From Acholeplasmataceae bacterium UBA2284 (GTDB taxonomy: Bacteria; Bacillota_I; Bacilli_A; Acholeplasmatales; Acholeplasmataceae): a stretch of 44,084 nt of DNA. A program made the position numbers and the translations under genes. Under the pieces are notes generated by a model that made no database searches, had not been told where the DNA came from, and saw nothing but the letters and a program-made list of their open reading frames with translations. Where the stretch lies: assembly GCA_002345705.1 (NCBI GenBank), contig DDWO01000022.1, positions 9,978 through 54,061 on the forward strand. The letters run 5' to 3'. Below, one piece after another: positions 22,146 through 29,430 of the stretch; the first letter of the stretch is position 1, and the number at the start of each line of letters is the position of its first letter.

Positions 22146-23432
22146 ATGGTCAAAATAATTGGTGCAGGACTAGCAGGCAGTGAAGCTGCTTTCTATCTTG
22201 CAAATAAAAACATCAAAGTTAAGCTCTATGAAATGAGACCTAAAAAGATGACTGCAGCCCATCAGAGCGGGAATTTTGCAGAACTCGTTTGTTCAAATTC
22301 ATTAAGATCTAACGATATTCATAATGCAGTCGGATTATTAAAACATGAAATGATGGAATTTAATTCCTTGATTATGAATGCAGCACATCATGCAAGCGTT
22401 CCAGCTGGCTCAAGCCTAGCTGTAGATCGTGTGCTTTTTTCAGAATATATTGAAAATCATATTAAGAATCATCCGAATATTGAAGTCATCTATGATGAAG
22501 TGACATCAATTGATCCAAATGAAGTAACTATCATTTGTGCAGGACCACTTGCATCTGATGCTTTATCTAAGTCTATTCATGAACTGATTCATACAGATCA
22601 TCTTCATTTTTTTGATGCGATAGCACCAATCATTGATGCAAATTCAATTAATATGGATATTGCATATTTAAAAAGTAGATATGATAAGGGTGAAGCAGCC
22701 TATATTAACTGTCCAATGACAAAAGAAGAATATGAAGCATTTCATGCTGCAGTTATCAGTGCAAAAAAAGTTGAATTCAAGGATTTTGAAAACAATGTAT
22801 TTGAAGGATGTATGCCAGTTGAAGTGATGGCAGAACGTGGAATTGATACGCTTCTTTTTGGTCCAATGAAGCCCGTTGGTCTTGAACAAGAGGGTAAGAA
22901 AAGACCACATGCTGTTGTGCAGCTAAGACAAGATGATGCTGCTAAAAGCATGTATAACATTGTTGGCTTTCAAACACATCTAACATGGGATGAACAAAAA
23001 AAGGTTATCAGAATGATTCCAGGTCTTGAACAAGCTAATATTTTAAGATATGGTGTCATGCACCGTAATACTTATTTAGAAAGTCCTAAAATATTAAATG
23101 CTAGCTATCAAACTAAAGAATATCCTAATTTATTCTTTGCTGGACAAATTAGTGGTGTAGAAGGATATGTAGAAAGTGCAGCCTCAGGATTGAATGCTGC
23201 AATACAGGTAGCGAACTATATCGAAAATAAACCATTAAAGCCTCTTCCTGAGGTTACTATGATTGGTGCGATGGCTAAATATATTTCTACTGAAAATAAA
23301 TCGTTTGTTCCAATGAATGCGAATCTAGGGTTATTTCCACCTCTAGAATTTAAGCACTACAAAAAAATGAGAAAAGAACTTTATGCCAAGAGATCTCTTG
23401 AAGCGCTCAAGGCGTATAAGGAGGAAATGTAA
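22146..23432 (+). CDS. trmFO: TrmFO, tRNA uracil-54 C5-methyltransferase (folate-dependent)
   Basis: TrmFO makes ribothymidine at position 54 of tRNA with methylene-THF and FAD. The FAD-binding motif GAGLAGSEAA is at the N-terminus, and the family markers CSNSLRSN and YVESAASGLNAA are visible. With ATG 22146 the product is 428 residues, the usual size. The in-frame ATG at 22122 would lie in the promoter. Gene order trmFO-xerC matches the Bacillus gid-codV arrangement, but hslVU-codY is missing and dut follows. Confidence 0.95.
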   Translation: MVKIIGAGLAGSEAAFYLANKNIKVKLYEMRPKKMTAAHQSGNFAELVCSNSLRSNDIHNAVGLLKHEMMEFNSLIMNAAHHASVPAGSSLAVDRVLFSEYIENHIKNHPNIEVIYDEVTSIDPNEVTIICAGPLASDALSKSIHELIHTDHLHFFDAIAPIIDANSINMDIAYLKSRYDKGEAAYINCPMTKEEYEAFHAAVISAKKVEFKDFENNVFEGCMPVEVMAERGIDTLLFGPMKPVGLEQEGKKRPHAVVQLRQDDAAKSMYNIVGFQTHLTWDEQKKVIRMIPGLEQANILRYGVMHRNTYLESPKILNASYQTKEYPNLFFAGQISGVEGYVESAASGLNAAIQVANYIENKPLKPLPEVTMIGAMAKYISTENKSFVPMNANLGLFPPLEFKHYKKMRKELYAKRSLEALKAYKEEM

Positions 23433-24359
23433 TTGGATGTTGCTTTAGATTTCAAAAACTATTTGTTAATCGAAAAAAACTATGCTGAAAATACCATTAC
23501 AAGCTATATGAAGGATATCAAAGATTTTGAAGACTTCATTAAAAGAGAAGAGCTTGCTGATGGTCTTTTGGATGTAACAAGAGAAAGACTAGGTAGACAT
23601 TATCTAGCATTTTTAGATACCAAAGAGTATACAAAGAAATCGATAGCAAGAAAAATATCATCCCTTCGTACATTTTACGATTTTCTTATCAAAAATAAAA
23701 AAATAGATATTAATATATTTACAACACTTGAAACACCTAAGGTGCCAAGAAAGCTACCTCAAATCATCAATGATGACGAAATTGAAATGTTGTTTCAGTC
23801 CATCGATAGATTTAAACCTCTAGGATTTAGAAATTACTTAATTCTTGATCTCTTATTTTCATGTGGTCTTCGTGCGAGTGAGATTACATCGATAACAATT
23901 AAGGATATTCAATTAGATAGAGAACAAATCTTAATCCATGGGAAGGGTTCAAAGGATCGTTATGTACCCTTGCATGAAAATATTATTGATGACATCAAGC
24001 ATTATCTAACCTATATTAGACCGATTCTATTATCCAAAGGACCTAATGTATCCATACTTGAAGTATTTCTTAATTACAAGGGAACACCACTCACCGTGCG
24101 TGGTTTGCAGCTCATCCTAAAGCAAATCATTAAAAACTCTGGTGAAACCTTTAAAATACACCCACATATGCTTAGACATGCATTCGCTACAACGTTACTC
24201 AATCATGGTGCAGATTTAAGAGTCGTTCAAGAATTGTTAGGGCATGAGCATTTAAAGAGTACACAAATCTATACACATGTTTCCTCGGAAACCTTAAAAG
24301 AGAAATACAAATCAACGCATCCAAGAATGATAAAAAAAGAAAATAATCAAAAAACATAA
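23433..24359 (+). CDS. xerC: Tyrosine recombinase XerC
   Basis: A 308-residue site-specific recombinase that resolves chromosome dimers at dif. The N-terminal SAM-like domain is followed by the catalytic domain with Arg147 (GLRASE), Lys171 (HGKGSKDR), His245 and Arg248 (HPHMLRHA), His271 (LGHEHL) and nucleophile Tyr280. All catalytic residues are present. Start is TTG directly after the trmFO stop, eight bases after AGGAGG. Context next to trmFO supports XerC rather than a mobile-element integrase. Confidence 0.95.
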   Translation: MDVALDFKNYLLIEKNYAENTITSYMKDIKDFEDFIKREELADGLLDVTRERLGRHYLAFLDTKEYTKKSIARKISSLRTFYDFLIKNKKIDINIFTTLETPKVPRKLPQIINDDEIEMLFQSIDRFKPLGFRNYLILDLLFSCGLRASEITSITIKDIQLDREQILIHGKGSKDRYVPLHENIIDDIKHYLTYIRPILLSKGPNVSILEVFLNYKGTPLTVRGLQLILKQIIKNSGETFKIHPHMLRHAFATTLLNHGADLRVVQELLGHEHLKSTQIYTHVSSETLKEKYKSTHPRMIKKENNQKT

Positions 24360-24370
24360 GGAGAATTGCC

Positions 24371-24814
24371 ATGAGAAAATTTGAAATCATTACTAAATTT
24401 AAAGCGATGAATCCAATCATTCCTAAAAGAGCTACCGAAGGGTCTGCAGGATATGATCTATCTTCAATCGAAGATGTAACCATCATGCCACAGGAAATCA
24501 AATTAATTCCAACAGGTCTTAAGGTTTTAATGCCCAAAAATGAGGCTTTATTTGTGTTTCCAAGATCATCATTAGCGATTAAAAGAGGATTAATGATGAG
24601 TAATAGTGTCGGTATCATCGATGCTGACTACTATAATAATTCGGATAACGAAGGCCATATCATGGTACCCTTAATCAACATGCGTAACGAACCTGTTCAA
24701 ATTCAAAAAGGTGAACGAATTGCTCAAGGAATATTCCTACAATATCAAAAAACGACGGACGATGAGACAGAAAATATCACGCGTTTAGGTGGATTTGGAT
24801 CAAGTGGTCATTAG
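24371..24814 (+). CDS. dut: dUTP diphosphatase
   Basis: Trimeric dUTPase (147 residues) that hydrolyses dUTP to dUMP and keeps uracil out of DNA. The five motifs are visible: GSAGYDLSS, PRSSLAIKRG, NSVGIIDADYY, GERIAQG and the C-terminal arm RLGGFGSSGH. The short insert NNSDNEGH after motif 3 is the form common in Firmicutes and their phages. RBS AAGGAG. Last gene of the trmFO-xerC-dut unit; functionally linked to ung and trmFO through uracil and thymine metabolism. Confidence 0.95.
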   Translation: MRKFEIITKFKAMNPIIPKRATEGSAGYDLSSIEDVTIMPQEIKLIPTGLKVLMPKNEALFVFPRSSLAIKRGLMMSNSVGIIDADYYNNSDNEGHIMVPLINMRNEPVQIQKGERIAQGIFLQYQKTTDDETENITRLGGFGSSGH

Positions 24815-24847
24815 ACATTGTTTTTTATAATATGTCTATGTTACAAT
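24812..24847 (+). promoter_or_regulatory. Inverted repeat and possible promoter before the zinc-ribbon genes
   Basis: TAGACAT (24812-24818) and ATGTCTA (24832-24838) form a 7-bp inverted repeat around a T-rich centre. It may be a weak terminator or an operator. TTGTTT (24818-24823) with TACAAT (24842-24847), spacer 18, is a possible promoter overlapping it. Confidence 0.4.
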
Positions 24848-24875
24848 TAAAAGAAAAGATATGGGGGCTTCAAAA

Positions 24876-25142
24876 ATGGCATATTGTCCGAATTGTGGGG
24901 AATCTGTAAGAGATGACCAAGATGTTTGTCTTGCTTGTGGTACGGATTTAAAGGAACCAAAGAAGGTTGTTGTTGAAGATGGAAGTCAAATTGGTTGGGG
25001 GATTTTAGGCTTTTTTATACCTTTAGTAGGTCTTATCCTTTTTCTTATTTGGAGAGACACAAAACCAGCTGCATCCAAGGCTTCTGGTGTTGGTGCACTG
25101 ATTGGGTTTATTTTAAATATTATCGTTTTATCAGCTTTATAA
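24876..25142 (+). CDS. Zinc-ribbon membrane protein, paralogue 1
   Basis: An 88-residue protein: an N-terminal zinc ribbon with two CxxC pairs (CPNC near 4-7 and CLAC near 18-21), a short charged linker, then two hydrophobic helices (about 42-62 and 72-88). Family function is unknown. Start ATG 24876 is eight bases after GGGGG; the frame continues five codons upstream without an RBS. It is the shortest and most divergent of three tandem paralogues. Confidence 0.8.
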   Translation: MAYCPNCGESVRDDQDVCLACGTDLKEPKKVVVEDGSQIGWGILGFFIPLVGLILFLIWRDTKPAASKASGVGALIGFILNIIVLSAL

Positions 25143-25157
25143 AGGGAGGAAATAAAG

Positions 25158-25466
25158 ATGGCTTATTGTCCAAATTGCGGTACTCAGGTTAGAGATGATC
25201 AAGATGTTTGTTTATCATGTGGTAAAAGCTTAAAATCAGGTGGTTCTAAAAGAACGGTACAAGAAGAAGGCTCTACTACAGGCTATGCAGTTTTAGGTTT
25301 CTTCGTTCCAATCGTTGGATTAATTTTATATTTAATTTGGAAGGATGAAAGACCAAGAGCGTCATTATCAGCTGGTAAAGGTGCACTCATCGGGTTTATT
25401 TTTGGCATTGTCAGTTACATCATCTTTGTTATTTTATTAAGCTTGTCAGGATTAATGATGTATTAA
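25158..25466 (+). CDS. Zinc-ribbon membrane protein, paralogue 2
   Basis: 102 residues: zinc ribbon (CPNC and CLSC pairs within the first 22 residues), linker, then a helix GYAVLGFFVPIVGLILYLIW and the SAGKGALIGF segment that begins the second helix. GFFVPIVGLILYLIW is shared exactly with paralogue 3, showing a recent duplication or strong constraint. RBS AGGGAGG. The gap to paralogue 1 is 15 bases, so they are one operon. Confidence 0.82.
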   Translation: MAYCPNCGTQVRDDQDVCLSCGKSLKSGGSKRTVQEEGSTTGYAVLGFFVPIVGLILYLIWKDERPRASLSAGKGALIGFIFGIVSYIIFVILLSLSGLMMY

Positions 25467-25485
25467 TAAAAAGGGGGGTATTCAC

Positions 25486-25833
25486 ATGCCTTTTTGTACA
25501 ACATGCGGTAAGGAAGTCAATGAAGATCAAGATATTTGTTTATCTTGTGGAAAAGCACTTCCAAATAGATCTGTAAAGAAAGTTTATGATGAAAGTGAAT
25601 CAACAGTAGGATATGCAGTTTTAGGATTCTTCGTCCCAATCGTTGGACTTATTCTATACTTGATTTGGATGGATGAAAGACCAAAAGCAGCAAAATCAGC
25701 TGGTAAAGGTGCTCTAATTTCAGTTATTGTTTATGCTGGATTCTTTGTTATCTATTTTATCTTTATGATCGTTTTCTTTCTAATATTTGGTGGCTTTGCA
25801 CTTCACTTTGGAAATATGAGCATGATGATTTAA
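25486..25833 (+). CDS. Zinc-ribbon membrane protein, paralogue 3
   Basis: 115 residues with the same layout: zinc ribbon (CTTC and CLSC pairs), linker, helix with GFFVPIVGLILYLIW, SAGKGALIS segment, and a longer, very hydrophobic C-terminal helix. The extra length is in the second membrane region. RBS GGGGGG. A terminator follows 37 bases later. Confidence 0.82.
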   Translation: MPFCTTCGKEVNEDQDICLSCGKALPNRSVKKVYDESESTVGYAVLGFFVPIVGLILYLIWMDERPKAAKSAGKGALISVIVYAGFFVIYFIFMIVFFLIFGGFALHFGNMSMMI

Positions 25834-25870
25834 AAAAAACATTAAAAAAAATAAGTGAATAAATAGAAAG

Positions 25871-25916
25871 ACCACCATTATTTACATTCTTTTTAGAGGT
25901 AAAATGGTGGTTTTAT
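25871..25916 (+). terminator. Terminator after the zinc-ribbon genes
   Basis: ACCACCAT with TTTAC (25871-25885) pairs with GTAAA and ATGGTGGT (25899-25911), a long stem with a two-base bulge, followed by TTTTATCTT. Confidence 0.85.
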
Positions 25917-25917
25917 C

Positions 25918-25946
25918 TTGCAAATGGCACTTAAATATGTTATATT
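25918..25946 (+). promoter_or_regulatory. Promoter for rpsB
   Basis: TTGCAA (25918-25923) and TATATT (25941-25946) with a 17-bp spacer. It starts the rpsB-tsf-pyrH-frr transcript. Confidence 0.78.
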
Positions 25947-25952
25947 TATACA

Positions 25953-26045
25953 GGCTATGAAAATAAGCATGTGTCATGTTTGGAGATCCTAGTGCCTTCG
26001 GGTGGGTCGCTTGAAGTGATGCAGAAGAAAACAACGAAAAGAGAG
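25953..26045 (+). ncRNA. Possible S2 autoregulatory leader
   Basis: The roughly 100-nt leader can close with GCAT (25967-25970) and ATGC (26019-26022). It contains inner hairpins around GGAGATCC and CCTTCGGG. The position suggests an r-protein leader that S2 could bind. I cannot assign a known family. Confidence 0.4.
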
Positions 26046-26057
26046 GTATTATATTTT

Positions 26058-27035
26058 ATGGCAGTCGTTTCAATGAAACAATTATTGGAGTCTGGTGTAC
26101 ATTTCGGCCACGCAACGCGTCGTTGGAATCCTAAAATGGCACCATACATCTTCACGTCTAGAAATGGTATTTATATCATTGACCTAAAAAAGACAGCTGA
26201 AGAAATCGAGAAGGCTTATCAAGCACTATTTAACATCGTGCAAGATGGCGGTAAGGTACTATTTATCGGTACAAAGAAGCAAGCTCAAGAAGCAGTTAAA
26301 GAAGAAGCTATCCGTACTGGTCAGTTTTATGTTGACCAAAGATGGTTAGGTGGAACATTAACTAACTTCAAGACAATTCGTCGCAGAATTAAGAGACTAC
26401 AAGATCTACACAAGATGGAAGCTGACGGAGTATTTGAAAAACTTCCTAAGAAAGAAGTTCTTCAATTAAAGCATGAACGCGAACGTCTTGAAAAGTTCTT
26501 AGGTGGTATCAAGGAAATGAAGAAGGTTCCAGAAGCAATCTTCATCGTTGATCCAAGAAAAGAAAGCAATGCAATTCTTGAAGCACGTAAATTAGGTATT
26601 GCAGTATTCGGTATCGTTGATACAAACTGTGATCCAGATGACGTTGACCATATCATTCCAGCGAATGATGATGCAATTCGTGCTGTGAAGCTAATCACTT
26701 GGGTAATGGGTAATGCTGTTATTGAAGCTCAAGGTGGTGTTGTTGAGAAGTTCGAAGATGAACCAATCACATCAGCTGCCCCTAAGAGAGAAAGACAAGC
26801 ATACAAGCCAAGAGAACAAGCTAGAGAAACAGTAGTAGAAACACCTGCTGAACCTAAAGTTCAAGAAGCAGTTGTTGAGGAAGTCGTTCAAGAAGAAGTC
26901 ACTTCAGAAAAAGTAACTGAAACAATCAATTTAGAAGCAATGACAGTTGCTGAACTACGTAACCTTGCTAAAGAACGTGGGATTACTGGAACTTCATCCC
27001 TTAAAAAAGCAGAACTCATTGACGTCTTAAAATAA
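26058..27035 (+). CDS. rpsB: 30S ribosomal protein S2 with C-terminal Rho_N/SAP-like extension
   Basis: S2 is a small-subunit protein needed for S1 binding. The core is clear: MKQLLESGVHFGHATRRWNP, YIIDLKKT, DQRWLGGTLTNF and a middle coiled coil. The start is ATG 26058 with GAGAGG as RBS, giving 325 residues; most S2 proteins have about 230-260. The extra tail is an acidic, Val/Glu-rich linker (about 235-290) and a final 34-residue module. This module, with MTVAELRNLAKERGITG and KKAELIDVL, has the pattern of a Rho N-terminal or SAP helix-extended-loop-helix nucleic-acid-binding domain. Confidence 0.96.
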   Translation: MAVVSMKQLLESGVHFGHATRRWNPKMAPYIFTSRNGIYIIDLKKTAEEIEKAYQALFNIVQDGGKVLFIGTKKQAQEAVKEEAIRTGQFYVDQRWLGGTLTNFKTIRRRIKRLQDLHKMEADGVFEKLPKKEVLQLKHERERLEKFLGGIKEMKKVPEAIFIVDPRKESNAILEARKLGIAVFGIVDTNCDPDDVDHIIPANDDAIRAVKLITWVMGNAVIEAQGGVVEKFEDEPITSAAPKRERQAYKPREQARETVVETPAEPKVQEAVVEEVVQEEVTSEKVTETINLEAMTVAELRNLAKERGITGTSSLKKAELIDVLK

Positions 27036-27042
27036 ATGCTAA

Positions 27043-27072
27043 AAAGGGGATAAATATAATCCCCTTTATTTG
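27043..27072 (+). terminator. Hairpin between rpsB and tsf
   Basis: AAAGGGGAT (27043-27051) pairs with ATCCCCTTT (27059-27067), followed by ATTTG. It is probably a partial terminator that lowers tsf relative to rpsB. Confidence 0.8.
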
Positions 27073-27118
27073 TAAAAAAATATAAAAATAACATCGATAA
27101 CGAGGAGGAGTTTTTAAT

Positions 27119-28000
27119 ATGGCTATAACAGCACAAATGGTAAAAGAATTAAGAGAAATCACTGGAGCAGGCATGATGGATTGCAAAGGTGCTCTTGATC
27201 ATACAAATGGTGATTTACAGGCAGCTATTGATTATCTTAGAGAAAAGGGTATTGCAAAGGCAGCTAAAAAAGCAGGAAGAATTGCAGCAGAAGGTTTATG
27301 TTCAGTCGTTACAAGTGGTAATGAAGCAGTCATTTTCGAATTAAATTCGGAAACAGACTTCGTTGCTAAAAACAATAAATTCTTAGATTTACTAGATAAA
27401 GTTGGACAAACAATCCTAAATTCAAAGGCTATGACTACTGAAGAATCCTTAGTCTTAACAGTGGATGGAAAAAATTTAGAAACTTTACTCGCTGAAGCAA
27501 CCGCTTCAATCGGAGAAAAAATCTCACTACGTAGAGTATCAAGAGTCGTCAAGACGAATGAACAAGGCTTTGGTGCCTATAAGCATATGGGTGGAAGAAT
27601 TGCTGTACTAGCATTACTTGCAGCTGATGACTCAGAAGTTGCTAAGGATATTGCAATGCATGTTGCTGCTCAAAAGCCACTCTATTTAGACCGTACACAA
27701 GTCAATCAAGAAACATTAGAACATGAAAAACATGTCTTAACTCAACAAGCACTTGCTGAAGGTAAACCAGCAAATATCGTTGATAAAATGGTTATTGGTC
27801 GCCTGAATAAATATTTACAAGACATTTGCCTAGTTGATCAAGGATTTGTTAAAGATCCTGACCAAAAGGTAAGCGAATACTTGAAATCACATAAAAATTC
27901 TGTACTAAGCTTTACCCGTCTTGAAGTCGGTGAAGGTATTGAGAAGAAGGAAGAAGATTTCGCAGCTGAAGTTGCAGCTGCAGCAAATGTCTCAAAATAA
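27119..28000 (+). CDS. tsf: Elongation factor Ts
   Basis: EF-Ts exchanges GDP for GTP on EF-Tu. The N-terminal module VKELREITGAGMMDCKGAL is diagnostic, followed by the core motif TDFVAKN near residues 80-86. The length, 293 residues, is normal. RBS GAGGAGGAG. Gene order rpsB-tsf-pyrH-frr is the common Firmicutes arrangement. Confidence 0.97.
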   Translation: MAITAQMVKELREITGAGMMDCKGALDHTNGDLQAAIDYLREKGIAKAAKKAGRIAAEGLCSVVTSGNEAVIFELNSETDFVAKNNKFLDLLDKVGQTILNSKAMTTEESLVLTVDGKNLETLLAEATASIGEKISLRRVSRVVKTNEQGFGAYKHMGGRIAVLALLAADDSEVAKDIAMHVAAQKPLYLDRTQVNQETLEHEKHVLTQQALAEGKPANIVDKMVIGRLNKYLQDICLVDQGFVKDPDQKVSEYLKSHKNSVLSFTRLEVGEGIEKKEEDFAAEVAAAANVSK

Positions 28001-28023
28001 TAATTTTAAAGGGGTGTGGCAAA

Positions 28024-28737
28024 ATGTACCAAAGAGTGATCTTAAAACTTAGTGGAGAAGCATTGAAAGGTAATGGAACCTACGGCATTAACCCAGTAAC
28101 AGTCAAAGGCATTGCCACAGAGATTAAAGAGATTTACGAGCTTGGAGTCCAGGTTGGAATTGTTGTAGGTGCAGGTAACCTATGGCGAGGAAAAACTGGA
28201 GAAGAACTTGGTATGGATCGTGCACAAGCTGACTATATGGGAATGCTTGGCACAATCATGAACGGTCTTGCACTTCAGGATGCATTAGAGTCAGTAATGG
28301 TACCAACCAGAGTCATGACAGTACTACCTATCAGTGCCGTAGCAGAGCCTTATATCAGAAGAAGAGCGATGCGACATTTTGAAAAGGGTAGAGTTGTTAT
28401 CTTTTCTGGAGGAACAGGTTCACCATTCTTTTCAACAGATACAGCAGCAGCACTTCGCGCAGCTGAACTCAATGCAGATATCATCTTGATGGCGAAAAAT
28501 GGTGTTGAAGGTGTCTATGATAAGGACCCTAGAAAGCATAGTGACGCAGTCATGTTTGATACAATTACTCAAGAGCAAGTACTTCAAGAAAAGCTTCAGG
28601 TTATGGACCAAACAGCAGCATCCATTTGTAGAGAAAATAAGATTGACATCCTTGTGTTTAACATGAATACACACGGGAATATGAAAAAAGCAGTATTACA
28701 AGAACCTATCGGAACAATCGTTAAATGGGAGGAATAA
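28024..28737 (+). CDS. pyrH: UMP kinase
   Basis: UMP kinase (237 residues) makes UDP from UMP with ATP; it is a hexamer of the amino-acid-kinase fold. Motifs: LKLSGEALKG at the start, VVGAGNLWRG near 45-54, MLGTIMNGLALQDAL near 75-89, and FSGGTGSPFFSTDTAAALRA near 129-148. RBS AAGGGGTG. It lies 23 bases after tsf and 4 bases before frr. Confidence 0.97.
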   Translation: MYQRVILKLSGEALKGNGTYGINPVTVKGIATEIKEIYELGVQVGIVVGAGNLWRGKTGEELGMDRAQADYMGMLGTIMNGLALQDALESVMVPTRVMTVLPISAVAEPYIRRRAMRHFEKGRVVIFSGGTGSPFFSTDTAAALRAAELNADIILMAKNGVEGVYDKDPRKHSDAVMFDTITQEQVLQEKLQVMDQTAASICRENKIDILVFNMNTHGNMKKAVLQEPIGTIVKWEE

Positions 28738-28741
28738 TCAA

Positions 28742-29299
28742 ATGACGAATGAACAAGCAGATATGATTTTAATGGAAATTGAAGATCATATGACAAAGAC
28801 CCTTGAGGTCTTAAAACGTGAATTTGCTGGAGTAAGAACAGGCAGAGCGAATCCAGCATTGCTTGATAAAATCCATGTAGAATATTACGGTGTTGATACA
28901 CCACTTAAACAGATTTCATCGATTACTGCAGTTGAAGGAAATCAACTGTTCATTAAACCATTCGATAAATCGACATTGAAGTCTATCGAACATGCTATTT
29001 ATGCATCTGACCTAGGTCTCAATCCACAAAATGATGGAACAGGAATTAGACTATTCTTACCACAGCTCACTGAAACTAGACGTAGAGAACTCATTAAAGA
29101 TATTGAAAGAATGGGCGAGCATGCTAAGGTTGGTGTAAGAAACGTACGTCGTGACGGAAACGACCATATCAAGAAATTAGGATTATCAGAGGATGATGAA
29201 AAGGGTTATTTAGCAGATATCCAAGAATATACTGATAAATTCGTTAAAAAAGTTGATGAAGAAGTTAAGGTTAAATCAGAGGAATTACTAAAGATTTAA
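28742..29299 (+). CDS. frr: Ribosome recycling factor
   Basis: RRF (185 residues) splits post-termination ribosomes together with EF-G. Family landmarks: VRTGRANPALLDKI near the N-terminus, the PLKQISSI and IKPFDKS segments of the middle domain, and RRDGNDHIKK in the C-terminal helix. Full length. It closes the rpsB operon with a terminator, while in most Firmicutes uppS would follow. Confidence 0.97.
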   Translation: MTNEQADMILMEIEDHMTKTLEVLKREFAGVRTGRANPALLDKIHVEYYGVDTPLKQISSITAVEGNQLFIKPFDKSTLKSIEHAIYASDLGLNPQNDGTGIRLFLPQLTETRRRELIKDIERMGEHAKVGVRNVRRDGNDHIKKLGLSEDDEKGYLADIQEYTDKFVKKVDEEVKVKSEELLKI

Positions 29300-29324
29300 G
29301 CTTGAAAATAGAAGAATAAATCAT

Positions 29325-29352
29325 ACTCCTTTTAAAAAAAGGGAGTTTTTTT
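29325..29352 (+). terminator. Intrinsic terminator after frr
   Basis: ACTCCT with TTT (29325-29333) pairs with AAAA and GGGAGT (up to 29346), followed by six Ts. Confidence 0.88.
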
Positions 29353-29373
29353 ATAATAATTTTAAAAAAACCT

Positions 29374-29402
29374 TTGATTAGTAGGTAATAAAATAGTATA
29401 AT
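29374..29402 (+). promoter_or_regulatory. Promoter for the first ABC pair
   Basis: TTGATT (29374-29379) and TATAAT (29397-29402) with a 17-bp spacer. Confidence 0.82.
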
Positions 29403-29430
29403 ATGTTAAATACATTAGGTAGGTGATTAC

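Noticed and set aside
23433..24359. Integrase of a mobile element
   Set aside because: It sits directly after trmFO as in Bacillus, with XerC features and no other mobile genes or attachment-site repeats nearby.
25971..26057. Longer N-terminus for S2
   Set aside because: The extra residues are leader RNA; S2 proteins begin at the MAVVSMKQLL segment and GAGAGG precedes that ATG.
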